A program made the translations under genes and the position numbers. The notes below the pieces were generated by a model. It searched no databases. It had not been told where the DNA came from and saw only the letters and a program-made list of their open reading frames with translations. DNA of 14,389 bases from Rickettsiales bacterium (GTDB lineage: Bacteria > Pseudomonadota > Alphaproteobacteria > Methylaequorales > Methylaequoraceae): contig PARR01000048.1 of assembly GCA_002711625.1 (NCBI GenBank), forward strand, positions 1 to 14,389. Direction: 5' to 3'. Positions 14,181 through 14,389 of the stretch are shown here, piece after piece. Positions within the stretch are counted from its first letter, which is position 1; each line of letters opens with the position of its first letter.

Positions 14181-14389
14181 ATGAAAGGTATATTGTTTTT
14201 ATCTACCTGTATGTTTTTTTTAGCTTTTTCCAGTCCCGCGCTAAGCGGCGATATAAGTGCTGGTGAAGCGAGGTATGCACAAAATTGCGGGAATTGTCAT
14301 GGTCCAGGCGGTATGGGGCTTGCTAGCTATCCTAAGATATCTGGTAAAGAGATCCCTTATCTTAAGGACAGATTAGAGACTTACAGAGC
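14181..14389 (+). CDS. Class I c-type cytochrome (3' end outside window)
   Basis: This is the first 69 codons of a secreted cytochrome c. A signal peptide spans about residues 1-22, with likely cleavage after ALS. The mature protein begins GDISAGEARYAQNCGNCHGP with heme-binding CGNCH (C36, C39, H40). The following GGMGLASYPKISGKEIPYL segment resembles small c553/c4-like cytochromes of electron-transfer chains; the methionine ligand and the end lie beyond the window. GGAGG at 14169-14173, seven bases upstream, fixes the start. It is too short here to assign a partner oxidase or subtype. Confidence 0.9.
   Translation, partial: MKGILFLSTCMFFLAFSSPALSGDISAGEARYAQNCGNCHGPGGMGLASYPKISGKEIPYLKDRLETYR

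Noticed and set aside
1..14389. tRNA, rRNA, CRISPR, insertion sequences, toxin-antitoxin or defence genes
   Set aside because: The DNA is almost wholly covered by recognised housekeeping or regulatory genes, and I saw no direct repeats, tRNA-like folds or transposase motifs.

Overview
The window is an AT-rich, very gene-dense chromosomal segment of what looks like a streamlined, probably free-living alphaproteobacterium. The evidence is a split ATP synthase with its F0 genes apart from F1, in the order I-a-c-b'-b and with a separate b' gene; an APH-fold ThrB followed by rnhA; the neighbourhood smc / DsbA-like / DUF721 (DciA) / mutY; and an OmpR-type regulator and kinase with alphaproteobacterial sequence features. 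Very low G+C, lysine- and asparagine-rich proteins, gaps mostly under 30 bases and repeated start/stop overlaps suggest a small-genome marine lineage (SAR11-, HIMB59- or AEGEAN-169-like). I cannot choose among these from sequence alone.

Layout. 1-1949 (+): the 3' part of a DsbD/ScsB-type membrane thiol-electron transporter, then a Prx5-type peroxiredoxin. 1941-10069 (-): one unbroken same-strand block, transcribed in the order dciA, dsbA-like, smc, atpI, atpB, atpE, atpF', atpF, thrB, rnhA, with gaps of at most 27 bases. 10068-13456 (+): mutY, a PepSY-domain secreted protein, a response regulator and a sensor kinase, coupled by 4-base overlaps or a 1-base gap. 13448-14050 (-): rnhB (RNase HII). 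14181-end (+): the start of a class I c-type cytochrome, cut by the window edge. The only sizeable intergenic stretch is 14051-14180, which must hold the divergent rnhB and cytochrome promoters.

Functional themes are the proton-conducting F0 sector; genome maintenance (SMC, DciA helicase loader, MutY, RNases HI and HII); envelope thiol redox (DsbD/ScsB-like, DsbA-like); and envelope sensing (PepSY protein plus two-component pair, resembling rhizobial FeuN/FeuP/FeuQ).

I found no mobile element, CRISPR array, tRNA, rRNA or unknown multigene system. The most interesting signals are small-scale: the divergent dciA and mutY start codons interlock in a single CATG, with -10 boxes at mirror-image distances; rnhB appears to start at ATT; and mutY carries a 14-A tract.
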